This document shows, in pieces, positions 1 through 11,498 of a stretch of 64,000 nucleotides of DNA (its first letter is position 1; every line of letters starts with the position of its first letter). A program made the translations under genes and the position numbers. Source of the stretch: Limonium bicolor (lineage: Eukaryota > Streptophyta > Magnoliopsida > Caryophyllales > Plumbaginaceae); NCBI GenBank assembly GCA_023374045.1, contig CM041778.1, forward strand, positions 98,334,839 to 98,398,838, written 5' to 3'. Below the pieces are notes generated by a model. The model saw nothing but the letters and a program-made list of their open reading frames with translations, was not told where the DNA came from and did no database searches.

Positions 1-931
1 TAGTTCGGGGGGCTCGTAGGCAAAGATACCTTAACCCCAAGGTGGTTACCAATAATTATGATAAAAACAAGGGGGTTAACTGTAATATCCTAAATCCTCA
101 AGGGGGTCTTGAGTAATTTACTCTAGATTATATAGGATTGTAATCAAGGGGAATCAAGAGGTAGGTCTGAAAATCTATATCAGTAACATGACCAGCTCCT
201 GCCAAGGGTACACTAGGTCTGAAACTCATCTTTTTTGACTATTCCATTAACATGATATCCGCAGCTCCTGCCAAGAGAGTAATTCTTTGACTATTTCTTT
301 TACCTTTGCTATCTACCCCCAAATTTTCTGGTAATAGGTCATCAGTTTTTCTTGATACTATTACTATTTGTTAACTTACATCAGTGATAGTGTCCTTTCA
401 TCAGCCATATGTCATATCAATAAAGAGCATAATCATATGTAATTTAAAATATCCTCAGTAGATATATTATATTCTTAATCATCACAAATCTATAGTTATA
501 ATGGACATGCAAGTCTGACATTCATTTTATGATCGATTCAGTATCTATGATGAATAAATCCCTAATTCCTTTAAAGGTTGATCAACTACCGAGATAGTTA
601 TGCTCAGCTAAAGACATATGTTAATGGACATGATGATGATCTTGATTCACCAATTTTAAATCATTCAGATTTTCATATAATATTTTTTATGGGCAAGATG
701 TGACCCATCTATGAATGTATGCAGGTCATTTCCTCTCGAAAGGAAGTGAGTGATGGTAGTCTGTCACAAATTAAAATTTGTTTGGGTCAACTATAAGATG
801 ACCAGAAACTGAGAGAACTAACTGGGTGCTATAACCGATGAAGGGAGACGACATGGAGCTTTGTGCTCAACACGAAGATGAAAATCCTTTGGTGTTCCTT
901 TTGTAGCAGACCTTGACGTGATATTTTAGGA

Positions 932-934
<3 letters not shown>

Positions 935-984
<50 letters not shown>

Positions 985-985
985 A
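935..985. repeat. AG dinucleotide microsatellite
   Basis: An almost pure AG/GA run of about 50 bases, interrupted once by GG near 965. It produces a false Leu-Ser repeat frame on the minus strand. Seen directly in the sequence. Confidence 0.95.
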
Positions 986-1018
986 CCGCATAGGAAAGTG
1001 AGATAGCGATTCCTTTCA

Positions 1019-1030
1019 GCTCTGATACCA
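1019..1030 (-). other. orphan Copia-type primer binding site
   Basis: On the minus strand this reads TGGTATCAGAGC, the 12-mer complementary to the 3' end of initiator tRNA-Met that primes most plant Copia elements. The same 12-mer stands at 2423-2434 in the recognised Copia element. Upstream on the minus strand (1091-1100) lies a TATATAAATG box about 60 bases from the site, as expected in an LTR promoter. If real, an LTR lies at 1031 and above and internal sequence below 1019. Neither LTR edge nor gag was recognised, so this is a weak remnant call. Confidence 0.35.
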
Positions 1031-1916
1031 TAGTAGGGTTTTAGGAGACAGTCAAAGCACGAATTCACCGCATCGCATCATTGTAAATGACATTTATATA
1101 CGTACATTGATGGGCTATAAAGAAAGAAAAAAGCTAGCAAAGTAAATAAAAAGAGGGCTGAAACACAGAAGCACAATAGCAAAACATAAATAATGACAGA
1201 CTAATACTAAACTAGGCCGGTTACTATTTTCGTCTTCTAATCTTTCAAATGTTATAGCAAGCATACTGAGAGTTGAATTGTGTTTACAACTGTTTGAAAC
1301 CCTACATTTTTTGCTTCTGAGCTGGATGGTAGTCTTTGCCATTTTCTTATGATGAAGCTGCCAAGGTAGCTATCTTAACTATTTAGAGTATATTGATGCT
1401 GACTTTTTATTTTCGAAAGCTACCAACTAAGTATATAAGATAAATAGGTTATAAACCTTTGACCATAGATTTCAAAGGGTTAAAATTGAAAAACATGAAG
1501 AAAATGTCTAAGATACCTAACAACTGCCTCATCCTTGCAGTAGAGTAGAACGAAAGACTGTAACCTACCTATCTACCTTACTTCCAACAGAAACTTGTGT
1601 GTTTAGTACACTAAGAGATCAATCACTCTCTAGCATGATTGTCTCCAAAAGCATCAATCACATTCCATAATCATCTACCACACCTGCATAAGATGGCCAA
1701 CCAGCAGCACCAAACAAAAGGGAGGTGCATAGCACCACAGTCGAAAAGAGTTCCAGTCACAAACAACATACGAAACCAAGTAATATACATACCAACCAAA
1801 GGTCACAGAAGAAAGGGCCAAAAAGAGATGATTAAACCACACTCCCAAAAGACACATATTGTTGAACTTAAAATTCTAAAACAACTGACTACATGAGTGA
1901 CCCAAATGAGAGGAAG

Positions 1917-2168
1917 TTAGTGAGGGTTGAATTCATCTCCCATGACGACCCTGAGATATACCCGAGTCACCTTACCCTCATGTTGATCACTTGAACTTCC
2001 ACGAACCAGTTCCAAGGATTGACCATCCGCAGCAAACACGGCCTTCTTCCCCTTGCACTCCAGAACTTCGTTCTCGAGGCTTCAACTAATAGTTCGGTGA
2101 CCTTACGCTTGTGAGAACCACGAGAAGATTCAGTTAGGTGAGCAGGGTTCTTTTGGTGCACCAGATCC
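1917..2168 (-). pseudogene. 3' part of unrecognised host gene, split by Copia insertion
   Basis: The minus strand has a long open stretch reading away from the Copia element. When the element and one copy of its target duplication are removed, this frame joins the frame at 7291 and upward without a stop. The lower part (near 1917-2070) is best read in the +1 frame, ending at a TAA at 1917-1919, so a frameshift or a splice junction lies near 2075. Recognisable residues include VTELLVEAS and KVTRVYLRVVMGDEFNPH. I do not recognise the family. The join is seen in the sequence; that it was once a functional gene is inference. Confidence 0.35.
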
Positions 2169-2173
2169 ACTAC

Positions 2174-2422
2174 TGTTAGGATTATATAATAGTAGTATTT
2201 TCCTTGTTTCCTCTTTTACCCCTCAGCCCGTTGCCTCACAATGGTTATATCCCTTTGTATATATTGTTATCGCTCTCTCTCTGGTTAGCAATAATAACAA
2301 CAACTTCTTCTATGCTTAAGCATGCTTATTGTTTGTTCATCTACTTCTCTTCGCTCTCGACTCTTGCTCCTTCTTTCTTCTTCACATCTGCATCTCGCTC
2401 TCATTCTCCTTGCAATCCAATA
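2174..2422 (+). repeat. 5' LTR of Copia element
   Basis: A 249-bp copy of the LTR found again at 7046-7285. It contains a TATA-like stretch (TTTGTATATATTG) near 2253 and a CT-rich block, consistent with a promoter and R region. Its last bases, AATA, have lost the canonical CA end. Confidence 0.95.
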
Positions 2423-2434
2423 TGGTATCAGAGC
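2423..2434 (+). other. Copia primer binding site (initiator tRNA-Met)
   Basis: TGGTATCAGAGC directly after the 5' LTR. This is the standard plant Copia priming site complementary to the 3' end of initiator methionine tRNA. Confidence 0.93.
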
Positions 2435-2542
2435 AGGCGATCTACGCCTGATTTGTTGCAAAATCCAAATGACGACAGATTCAGAGGAGAGCGCGACTGA
2501 AGGCGAAGGCCTTGAATCTTCGGAAAACTGAAGCAGACAGCG

Positions 2543-3430
2543 ATGAAGAGGAAAAGAGGAGAGAAAGCGCATAAGCTCCGATCCTCTAGTCGTTCCAATT
2601 CGGAAAATCCAGGGATTCAACTTACCTCCGTCAAATTTAATGGGACTGGATTCCAGATCTGGAAAAAGAAAGTCGAGATATGCCTATTAGCAAAGAACAA
2701 AATCAAACTCATCGACGGCACCTTGAGGAGATCAAATGTCGCTAAAAATCGACGCGATGCGTGGGATCGATGTGATGGTCTTGTCCGATCTTGGATTCTC
2801 GCCAGTCTAGACTCTTCAATTGCGGATAGTGTCGTCTCCAGTGCTACCTCTCACGAGATGTGGAAAAGGCTCATAAAGGTACGATCAAGTCGATGGAACT
2901 AGAATGTTCGAATTGATTCGAGACTTGTCTAAAATTGAGCAAGCAAGGAAATTCCACTGTTACGGAGTATTTCACAAGATTAACTAGCCTCTGGGATGAT
3001 ATTTCTGGGATGATGAATGTTCCTCCTTGCTGTTGCGGGTATAGTCGTAAGATGGCTAAACACACTGAGAACCAGAAGCTCTTTGCCTTTCATCTTGGGC
3101 TGCGCGAAGAATTTGTCAACATTAGGGGCAATCTATTGATGAAGAAACCCCTTCCTAGTGTTGACGATGCGTACGCCATTATATTGCAAGAAGAGCGACA
3201 AGATCCACTGGAAGAACTACGAAGGATAGTACAGAAACTTCCTTTGCCAACAATGCAAGTAGAGGCGAACATAATCGTGGCGACAAATCGAAGATTCGTC
3301 GTGATAAAGACAGTACCGGAAAGAATCACACTGGCGTCTGTGGACATTGCGGCAAAACTGGACATTTGAAGAGCGACTGTTTTGAGCTTCGTGGCTACCC
3401 TGAGTGGTGGAAAGGGCAAGAGTTACTACC
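2543..3430 (+). pseudogene. Copia gag (DUF4219/UBN2-type with zinc knuckle)
   Basis: The capsid-like part begins with a region resembling DUF4219, which contains FNGTGFQIWKKKVEICL. It continues with a gag domain around 2935-3200 (TSLWDDIS and LREEFVNIRGNLL). A CCHC zinc knuckle lies at 3339-3380, CGHCGKTGHLKSDC, with the C-x2-C-x4-H-x4-C spacing. Gag packages the element RNA in virus-like particles. The parts lie in different frames and a stop interrupts the frame after the first 119 codons, so no full gag is made. The start ATG at 2543 is the first in frame after the priming site and is a guess. Confidence 0.85.
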
Positions 3431-3639
3431 TCTGTCAACAATGCTGAGCAACGATCTACAGGAAGTGCCAATACATCCGGTCTGAATGTAGAGAAAACTC
3501 AATAGGTTATGCGAGTTTTTTGAGAAATCCGGATGCATTCCAGAGAAGGTCACCGCAGGTAGCAGTACTTCTAGTGCTAAAAATTTCTCCAACTTTTCAG
3601 GTACTGTCTATACTCAATCTTTGGCTGTTCATCACAAAT

Positions 3640-3900
3640 ATTGTAAATTTCGTTGGCTCCTTGATTCTGTGCTAGCGATCACCTTATTGGTGATGAAAAT
3701 TTGCTGATCAACAAAAGAAACTTGCTGATAATCATTATGTGACCTTGCCGAATGGGAATAATGAAATGATTAATACTATTGGTTCTGTGCAGATTACTGA
3801 AAATTTTCAATTAGATGATGTTCTTTGCGTTCCCAGTTTTAAACTTGCCTTAATCAGTTAGGCAAGTTAATCTCTCAGATTGGTTGTGCTATTACCTTTG
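3640..3900 (+). pseudogene. Copia aspartic protease remnant, active site damaged
   Basis: The frame reads WLLDSV where Copia proteases normally have W-x-x-D-S-G-A. The glycine of the DSGA motif is gone and the reading is shifted just after it. Downstream text such as VTLPNGNN fits the usual protease continuation. The protease would release gag and pol proteins. The damaged motif means this copy cannot be active; the rest of the assignment rests on its place between gag and integrase. Confidence 0.6.
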
Positions 3901-4079
3901 ATGCTAAAAGCTGCTTCATGCAGGTCCCTACTTGGACGAATAAAAAGAAGATGGGACACAAAGATGATGGTCTTTACATTTTGGATGTTGAGTCTTTAGA
4001 TAAAAGTTTTAATGTCTGTAATAATGCTTGTGATATTCTCGTGACAGATTCTCCCATGCCCTCTCTAATAATCTTTCTG

Positions 4080-4760
4080 TTTCTAAACTCTGGTTTTGGC
4101 ATAAAGAAAATGGGGCATCCCCCCATCAGCAAGATGATTCACATGGGTCTTATAAATAAACATGATGTTCCTGCCGATTTTGTGTGCGATATTTGCTTTA
4201 GGGCTAAAGGGCACCGATTGTCTTTTCCTCATTCTAGCAATAAGGCTGAGCATTGTTTTCAGCTCATACACATTGACATTTGGGGTCCCTGTTCAACCGC
4301 TAACCATGACGGTAGTCGTTTCTTTCACCATAGTCGATGACGCTAGTAGGAGCACGTGGGTGATTCTGATGAGACATAAATCAGAAGCACCACAACATAT
4401 CAGAAATTTCATCCATATGACAGAACGTCAGTTTAGCAAGATTGTGAACATTGTTCGATCCGACAACGCCTATGAATTAGGATCATGCAAAACACTGAGA
4501 GAATTCTTTCATGATAAGGGTATCATTTCAAACCACGTGTGTCTACACACCGCAACAAAACGTGTGGTCGAACGGAAAACCGTTATCTTTTTGAAACAGC
4601 CCGGACTCTCTTCTTTCAATCCGGTCTTGAGTCATGTTATGGGGCGAGAGTGCTAATGGCTACATTCCTCATAAACAGATTGCCTTCCTCCACCTTGAAT
4701 GGGCTCTCTCCTCATGAATACTTATATGGGCTTCCTCCCAATCTCAATAATATCAAAACT
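4080..4760 (+). pseudogene. Copia integrase with GAG-pre-integrase domain
   Basis: An HHCC-type pre-integrase domain (KKMGHPPISKM, then CDICFRAKGHRLSF) leads into the catalytic core. HIDIWGP holds the first acidic residue and VRSDNAYEL the second. The third is in a damaged frame near HTATKRVVER, where TPQQNGVVER is usual, so the glutamine-asparagine part is altered. FLINRLPSSTLNGLSPHEYLYG is the usual Copia region after the core. Integrase inserts the cDNA into the chromosome. At least two frameshifts break the protein. Confidence 0.85.
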
Positions 4761-5499
4761 TTTAGTTCCCTTGTTTATCACACCGGGCCCTCAGTTCTCA
4801 ATCCAAGTTTAGTGATCGTGGACATCGTGGAGTTTATTTGGGCCCAGGCCTATGCAAGAAGGGTCACCAGGTTTTGCTCATTAATGAAAAACGTGTCATT
4901 ACAAGTAGAGACTTAACTTTTTTTAGCACATTTTTCCTTTGCAGGCCCAACCCACTGAAGATACACATGATGATTCCGTCACTTTTACGTTTCCGGTTTA
5001 TACAGATGACGACTATGATCATCATCAGCATACCACCCAAGGTCATCATGATCCAAGTCATAGGCCCAACAACGTCCTCGCATTATTGAAGATACTGCCA
5101 CCCAAAGTGACGGTTCTCATCTTGGGCTGGACACCAACTGCCAAGAGACTACAGATGAGGCCCACACTCCTCGTTCCTCAAATCAAGACACTACTGGCAA
5201 ATATTCCATTCCCAAAGATCACTGCCATGTGACCGACAATTTGCCCATCACTGACAATGCCGATGACATCATGGTTGATGCTCCTCGTAGATCTACACGT
5301 GTTCGGAATCCTCCTGCAAAGTTGCACGATTATGAGTGCAATCACATGATTTCTGATCCCTTTACTTGTCTTCTGTCTACCAGGATCAATTATAATCATC
5401 CAATCTCATGCCTGATGTTCAAACTTTAACTGATATTACTCCTTCTCGTGTCATGTGTTCTCAGGTTTTACGTCGGTGTCCCCCTGAACCTTCCTCTTA

Positions 5500-6260
5500 T
5501 CACATTGCTTCTCAATTTCCTGAATGGCGTGATGCCATGGCTACCGAACTCAAAGCTCTTGAAGATAATCAAACTTGGAACTTGGTCAAACTTCCCAAAG
5601 GAAGAGATGCATCACATGCCGATGGGTTTATCGCATCAAATACAAAGCTGATGGAAACATTGAACGTTATAAGGCGTGTTTGGTCGTTCGTGGGTTTACT
5701 CAAAGGGAAGGTGAAGATTTCCACGAGACCTTTTCCCTGTGGTCAAGATGACCACCATTCGTACCTTGGTTTCGTTGCTACCAAACGACGGTGGAAGATT
5801 CATCAACTCGATGTCAACAATGCCTTTATCCACGGTGACCTTCATGAGGAAATATATATGAGAGTTCCTGACGGCCTTACTACTAAAACCAATGGCTTGG
5901 TTTGCAAACTGCAGAAGTCATTATACGGTCTCAAACAAGCTTCCCGTCAGTGGTATGCCAAGCTGTCCGTCACCCTCATAAACTTGGGCTTCACTATATC
6001 AGACAATGATCACTCCCTTTTCAAATGGAGCTCCGACACCATCATTTTTCTTGGTGTTTACGTGGATGATATCATTATTTGTGGCAACGACGACGACAAA
6101 ATCTCATCCGTAAAAAACACCCTCCATTGTCTATTCAAGATAAAGGACCTTGGCATTCTCAACCTCTTTCTCGGTATGGAATTTCATCACACCTCCGATG
6201 GAGTCTGTTACTCAAACCAAATTTGCCACAAATCTCCTTACCGAGTATCACATCAATTCC
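5500..6260 (+). pseudogene. Copia reverse transcriptase
   Basis: The start of the domain is visible as WRDAMATELKALEDNQTWNL, followed by the finger region in shifted frames (ERYKACLVVRGFTQREG). DVNNAFIHGDLHEEIYM and LYGLKQASRQWYAKL are hallmark Copia motifs. The catalytic box is YVDDIIICG, intact. FKIKDLGILNLFLGMEF follows. The enzyme copies element RNA into cDNA. Most of the domain lies in one 285-codon frame starting at 5408, but the N-terminal part and the C-terminal end are frameshifted. Confidence 0.92.
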
Positions 6261-6322
6261 GATAATCCCGTTGTCAGCCCCCTTTCTCCTGGCACCAAAC
6301 TTCTCTACATGATGGGCCTCTC

Positions 6323-6987
6323 TTGTCCGATGCCACTGAGTATAGGCGGCTTATTGGAAAACTCAACTACCTTCTCAACACTCGCCCCGATCTCAATTTC
6401 AGTGTTCAGCTTCTCAGCCAATTCAACCAACAACCATGTCAGAAGCATTGGGACGCCGCTATCAGAGTTCTTCAATACATTAAGGGACTCTTGGATATGG
6501 CATTTTCTTCAATAATTCTGATGATTTTTCTCTTCTTGCCTACTGCGATTCTGATTGGGCTTCGTGTCCTAATTCTCGCAGGTCTGTTAGCGGATACTAC
6601 ATTCTCTTTGGAGGCTCTCCCATCTCTTGGAAGTCCAAGAAGCAAGCTTGCGTCTCCCTCTCTTCCGCCGAGGCTGAGTACCGTGCATTACGTCGCGTCA
6701 CTACAGAGTTATCATGGCTCTCTCGCCTCCTTCATGAACTTGGGGTTGATGACATCACACCCATTCCGTTGAAGTGTGATAATCGATCAGCAGTCTTCAT
6801 TGCTCACAACCCCGTTCTTCATGAAAGTACGAAGCACATCGAGATCGATGTACATTACGTACGTGACCAGATCAATGCCGGTCTCATCGACGTCTCACAC
6901 ATTCCCAACACTCATCAAAAGGCTGATATGCTCACCAAGGCCTTACCAGGCAAGGACTATCGGAGTCAACTTCATTCCATGGCATGC
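6323..6987 (+). pseudogene. Copia RNase H
   Basis: This segment opens with RRLIGKLNYLL, the usual link after the reverse transcriptase, then YIKGLLDMAF. In other frames come the SWKSKKQACVSLSSAEAEY box (6635-6680) and, at the end, DNRSAVFIAHNPVLHE and TKHIEIDVHYVRDQ. It ends shortly before the polypurine tract. RNase H removes the RNA strand during cDNA synthesis. Frameshifts separate the acidic residues, so the copy is dead. Confidence 0.88.
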
Positions 6988-7032
6988 TAGATGTTTCTAC
7001 AAACCTAGGAAAAAACTCTCTTTCCTAGGTTT

Positions 7033-7045
7033 GAGGGGGGGGGGG
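7033..7045 (+). other. polypurine tract of Copia element
   Basis: GAG followed by a run of G directly abuts the 3' LTR. This is the priming site for plus-strand cDNA synthesis. Confidence 0.9.
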
Positions 7046-7285
7046 TGTTAGGATTATATAATAGTAGTATTTCCTTGTTATCTCTTTTACCCCTCAGCCC
7101 GTTGCCTCACAACGGTATATCCCTTGTATATATGTTATCGCTCTCTCTCTGGTTAGCAATAATAACAACGTCTTCTTCTGCTTAAGCATGCTTACTGTTT
7201 GTTCATCTACTTCTCTTCGCTCTCGACTCTGCTCCTTCTTTCTTTCACATCTGCATCTCGCTCTCATTCTCCTTGCAATCCAACA
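7046..7285 (+). repeat. 3' LTR of Copia element
   Basis: A 240-bp copy of the LTR at 2174-2422, with the canonical TG...CA ends. Differences from the 5' LTR are a mix of substitutions and short indels, including a 3-bp loss in the CTT-rich block. Confidence 0.95.
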
Positions 7286-7290
7286 ACTAC

Positions 7291-7870
7291 CAGACTTAGC
7301 TTCTTCCTAGATTTAGCCACCTTACCATTTGCCCATAGGGAAATTCTCCGGACTGTACTCTGTCTCAATCATTGAAGCAGAGAGGAACCAAATCATTGTC
7401 TTGGCAACAGCTACCAAAGCGGCTTCCATAGATACCCCTGGGACTTTCATGACTTCACCGGCGATAGAGCAGGGTGTCACCAGAGAAATGGAAATAAACC
7501 AGAACACCGTAGTGAAAGTTTCTGATCGTCAGTGTACTGGTGGATACTCCAACGAACCAAGCTTTGTAATTGAAGCGTACAGTGCCCGTTAATTGTTCAG
7601 ATTGAAAAACAATCAGCTCAAGAACCCGGGTGTGGTTGCCACAAAGGAGAAATTGACATCAGTGAGGAGCATAGTAGGTTTGGTGGTGGTGGTGACGAAA
7701 TTATCCTTAGCCAACCATGGAATGTCATCCACAAGCATTAGAACACCCGTGTACCAAGTGCAGTTCTCCTCCACGTCATCTACAACTTGAATCTTCCCAA
7801 GCCAGGCGTAACAACCAGGACTCTGCTCATGAGCATCAATGTGAAAGTGAAAACCTTTACCTCATACGAT
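7291..7870 (-). pseudogene. 5' part of the host gene split by the Copia element
   Basis: The minus strand shows connected open stretches in shifting frames, as in a decayed gene or one read with indels. From high to low coordinate they include QSPGCYAWLGKIQVV, ENCTWYTGVLMLVDDIPWL, RVLELIVFQSEQLTGTV, SMEAALVAVAKTMIWF and ANGKVAKSRKKLSLV; the last joins the piece below 2168. Above 7870 the minus strand is CT-rich with a TATA-like stretch (ATAAATAAAG, about 8130), which fits a 5' leader and promoter. I do not recognise the protein. The plus-strand frames here are shadows. Confidence 0.35.
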
Positions 7871-10800
7871 GTGGAGTTAACGGAGAGATAAGTATCTCCT
7901 AGCTAATATACCGATGCAAATGGAGAGAAGAATAGAAGAAGAAGAGAAATTTAGCAATGCGAGTGACCGCCTTTTGTTGTCCTCAAAATTTGCATGCAGT
8001 AACGAGAGATTGACAGAGAAGACTGGAGAAGACAAGAAGATGAAGAATTAGTTCACACTCCACCGAAGACACAACCATGGAAGGAGCAGAGTGCAGGAAG
8101 GAGTCAATTACTTCCCCTCGCCGTATAGAGGGACTTTATTTATGATAACTACTTCAAGCAGTTGTCATATATTAACCAAGAACCAACCTCACCATCTAGA
8201 TAAATTGTTCCACACTGACAAACAAACAACACTATTGCCCAACAGAACCCAACATCTGTTGTACAGTACAAAGACATTTCGTCCATCAGCCTCACAGGTC
8301 AATAGATAGTAGACAATTAGGAAACGCATAATGTAAGATACACGGTGTTGTGATTTCAATGTGGGACATGTGATTCTTATCATATCCAATGCTTCTACTA
8401 TTGCTACTCGTTCTAGCTCTCTTCATATGGCTTGAGGCTATAAAAACTGATCATTTGTATTGCGCTCTTGTAATGTAAGATGCAAGCAAGATCCTGGTTT
8501 CAATTAGGCTGATGAAATAGTCAAATTATAAATGGAAGTAGAAGCGAACGTTTCCACTTGATTTTATCCCAAAATACTAGTCTGATACATTATTTGGAGC
8601 CCATTGAATCTAGCTAATGATATGTCGTAACCATTTTTGACAAAACCAAAGAATGAAAAGGATTATTCTATCTACTGATTCTCATCAACAGACCCCTTGA
8701 TTCCCAATCCCTTCAAATTTAGCAGAACCAAAATACCTGGATCTCGCTAGTGTCCTGTCAATTCCTGGGCAAGTTCAATATTGTTGACGTGGAATAGTTC
8801 TCTTGTTAGGATAAATTTACGTTGTTAGTTTTGTACCGAACCGAAAGTTTATCTATGAATTGTCAGGGGCCGCGCGAACGCAGGCCCCCTCTACCACAAA
8901 TTTTGATGTACATTCTCCCACGTTGGGGAGATGTTAGACTAGCACCCTGCCTAAGTGCAATGGTAGTCACTAGTCCAGGCCATGGACCTTAATGATCATC
9001 CATAGACCCATCCAGGTAAGTGAGTTTTGAGGTAGTTGGTCTCTTTTATTTATACTTTGTTATCAGCTGACACGGTTCCTGGGCAACGATGTGGGATGTC
9101 CAAGTCCACCTGGACTCCCTAGGCGCTGTGATTCAACTGCGGTTGACAGTTGGTTATGTTTCAGGGAAGTGTGAGTTTTGCTTTTCACACCCTTTTTGTA
9201 GCTGTCCAGATACCACCAAAAAAACTGTATACGTATATAATATATAGTAATTAATAAGGTAAGAAAACTATATATTGTCAATTGTTTGACAAATCTCTAA
9301 TACCTATATGAACTCTAACCTCTTCATTTTAATTAAACACTGATTTGAAATAAATTTGACGTTTGACGTTAGACATTTATTTTAATTCATTATTAATTAC
9401 GGATACATTTATTGATAAAAATCAAACTTAATCGTAATATTGTTTGTGGCTTCAAATACGGTTATAACATGTGAAAAATAATTGTAGGCCACTTACAAAA
9501 TAGCTCAAGAGTTTGTTTAAGTTAGTGAATAAAATGAAGTTTTTATGTATTAATTACATACCATCGATCTCCATTTTTAAGGTTCCCACTAATTTTGTTC
9601 TGTTATAAATTATTGTCATTGTTACCACCTTTCTTAAAATGTTCCTATAGTAGTAGATAACTTTTAATAGAAATTACGATTTCTTAGTCTGCCCATGATA
9701 GATTAACGAATCTATTCAGTTTAGCCGGATCCTCATTTTTCTTAATTGTAATCCAAATCATTCCATTTAGGTCAGTAAACCGAATTGGTAAACCATTTAA
9801 TTAGCTTTTCTAAAACTCAATTTCATTATCACTCGTTGAGATCTGTTAATATTTAGTTTGGTTTAGTTTTCTCAATTAACTTGTAATCGTATGTTTTTTT
9901 GTCGATGAGATCATTTCATTAATATTATAGATAACTTTGATCATCCACATAAATCATAAGTGATGAATCAAACATATGTTACAAAAAATATAAATAAATG
10001 TCATTTCTTAAAAGTTAACATCATTGATTATACAATGTGGACATCTATATTGAGGAATTTGTTTTGTTTTGTTTATATAATCGGTTAACTGAGTGATTAA
10101 CCCTTTTGGAAGAAACAAAATTACTGAAAATGAAAATCGTTCGATTTACTGACCGTAAAAAACCGGTACAGTGAACTAGAGAACAAATACAATTTAACGC
10201 GTTCAGTTCACTATATGGTTTCATGTTTTGGACAGCCCTCTTAGTCTCAACTCATCGTCAACATCTTAAATGCATACACAATTCAGACTAACGCGTTCTA
10301 GTCCGCGATTTAAGCTCTTTTTTTAAAAAAGTATATAATAGTGGCACTTTCTAATTGGACAAAATTATAACTGTGGTTTGATGTTAGATTCCTATTTGAA
10401 ACCACATTCGCCTCTATCCAAACGCAGTTTAGTTTGTCTCATGACTTAATGCAGATTAAAATGAACGCGCATTTTTACTGCGTTTGGGTTAATGTGGCTG
10501 TGAAGAGATGCTAAGGAGAGAGAACAAAGTGTAAATAAGGAAATGACTTGAGTCACTTAAAAGCTGATAATCTTGTGCCAAATACACAAGCTTGGCAGCG
10601 AACAACCTAGTTGCGTTTGCACGCTGCAGTCGAACGCACTCTAACTAAATAAAAAACACAACTTCAATTTTAGACTGAAACTATTTAAAAGTTTCCAATA
10701 AAATTTGAGAATCAACAATATAATTGTATCTCTTAATGTAGTAAGAGAAAAAAAGTTTGTTTCAACTTTATAGTATTTTACAACTTATGATTAATGTTCA

Positions 10801-11495
10801 ATATTGTTGAGTCATTTTACCTTTTTATATTGACAAAAATCAAAATAACTAGTTCTTATTAACCATAACGAAACCTGAGATGTTACAAGATTATGAAGAG
10901 TCTACCTCAATCTGGCCTCCTATTTTGCTTATAAATTATGGTACTTGAGTTCCACTTGTATTTTCTCCTGATTGATAAATGATTTAACCGCTGAGATGAC
11001 GAATACAATACACTTTGTATATATGATACATGTTCACTATTGTTGAGTCATTTACCTTTTTATATCGACAAAAATCAAAAATAACTACTTCTTATTAAAC
11101 CATAACGAAACCTGAGATGTTACAAGATTCTAAAGAGTCTACCCCAAATGGCCTCTTATTTTGCTTGTAAATTATGGTACTTGAGTCTCACTTGTATTTC
11201 CTCCTGATTGATAAATGCTTTAACCGTTGAGATTACAAATACAATACACCTTGTGAAGCCCCTATTTCCCCGCCCCTATGCAAATTAAATTAAAAATAAG
11301 ACATGTGTAACAACTCCTTCAGGGTCACAATATAGAATAACTCCACCACTCCCCGAGTTTGCTTGCTACATTGTTTTTCCCGGTTTTTTCACCCAAACCT
11401 ATTAATCTGCTCTCATACTTTTCCAAGATGCCTTTTGTACGTCAACCTCATTAAAAACTTTTTCCCTAGACTATCATGCTAGGATATCCGGCTCC
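7871..11495. other. non-coding AT-rich spacer
   Basis: No convincing gene on either strand. It holds a possible minus-strand leader and promoter for the decayed gene (about 7900-8150), a moderately GC-rich patch at 8860-9130 of unknown nature, and then AT-rich sequence. A 224-bp tandem duplication lies at 10795-11254. An inverted pair, CCAAACGCAGT near 10418 and ACTGCGTTTGGG near 10479, could be a MITE remnant, but its ends were not found. Confidence 0.6.
10795..11254. repeat. direct tandem duplication, two units of about 224 bp
   Basis: Unit one (10795-11018) and unit two (11031-11254) align along their whole length from TGTTCA(A/C)TATTGTTGAG to ACA(C)TTTGT. They differ by scattered substitutions and single-base indels and are separated by 12 bases. 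No coding potential or known element ends were seen. Confidence 0.9.
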
Positions 11496-11498
11496 AAT

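Larger units (their letters stand above)
1..1916. other. non-coding or decayed flank, no clear gene
   Basis: No reading frame here resembles a known protein; the short open frames on both strands look like chance frames. The visible items are an AG microsatellite at 935-985, a Copia-type primer binding site on the minus strand at 1019-1030, and a 14-base direct repeat (CAGCTCCTGCCAAG) near 192 and 262. The stretch may be the internal part of an old minus-strand Copia element, but I could not identify its gag or pol. Confidence 0.5.
2174..7285 (+). mobile_element. Ty1/Copia LTR retrotransposon, full length but decayed
   Basis: A 5.1-kb element bounded by direct LTRs (2174-2422 and 7046-7285) that start TGTTAGG. 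The 3' copy ends CCAACA; the 5' copy ends CCAATA. Both ends are flanked by a perfect 5-bp target duplication ACTAC (2169-2173 and 7286-7290). Internal order is primer binding site, gag, protease, integrase, reverse transcriptase, RNase H and polypurine tract, which is the Copia order. The coding region is broken by many frameshifts and stops, and the two LTRs differ by substitutions and indels, so the element is old and not autonomous. It sits in the unrecognised minus-strand gene remnant described on either side. Confidence 0.97.

Noticed and set aside
829..1068. 79-codon minus-strand frame with Leu-Ser repeats
   Set aside because: It is a translation of the AG microsatellite and the Copia-type priming site; no protein likeness.
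7329..7790. Plus-strand frames of 87 and 65 codons beside the Copia 3' end
   Set aside because: The minus strand joins across the Copia insertion and has a CT-rich leader above it, so these are more likely shadows, though the host gene itself is uncertain.
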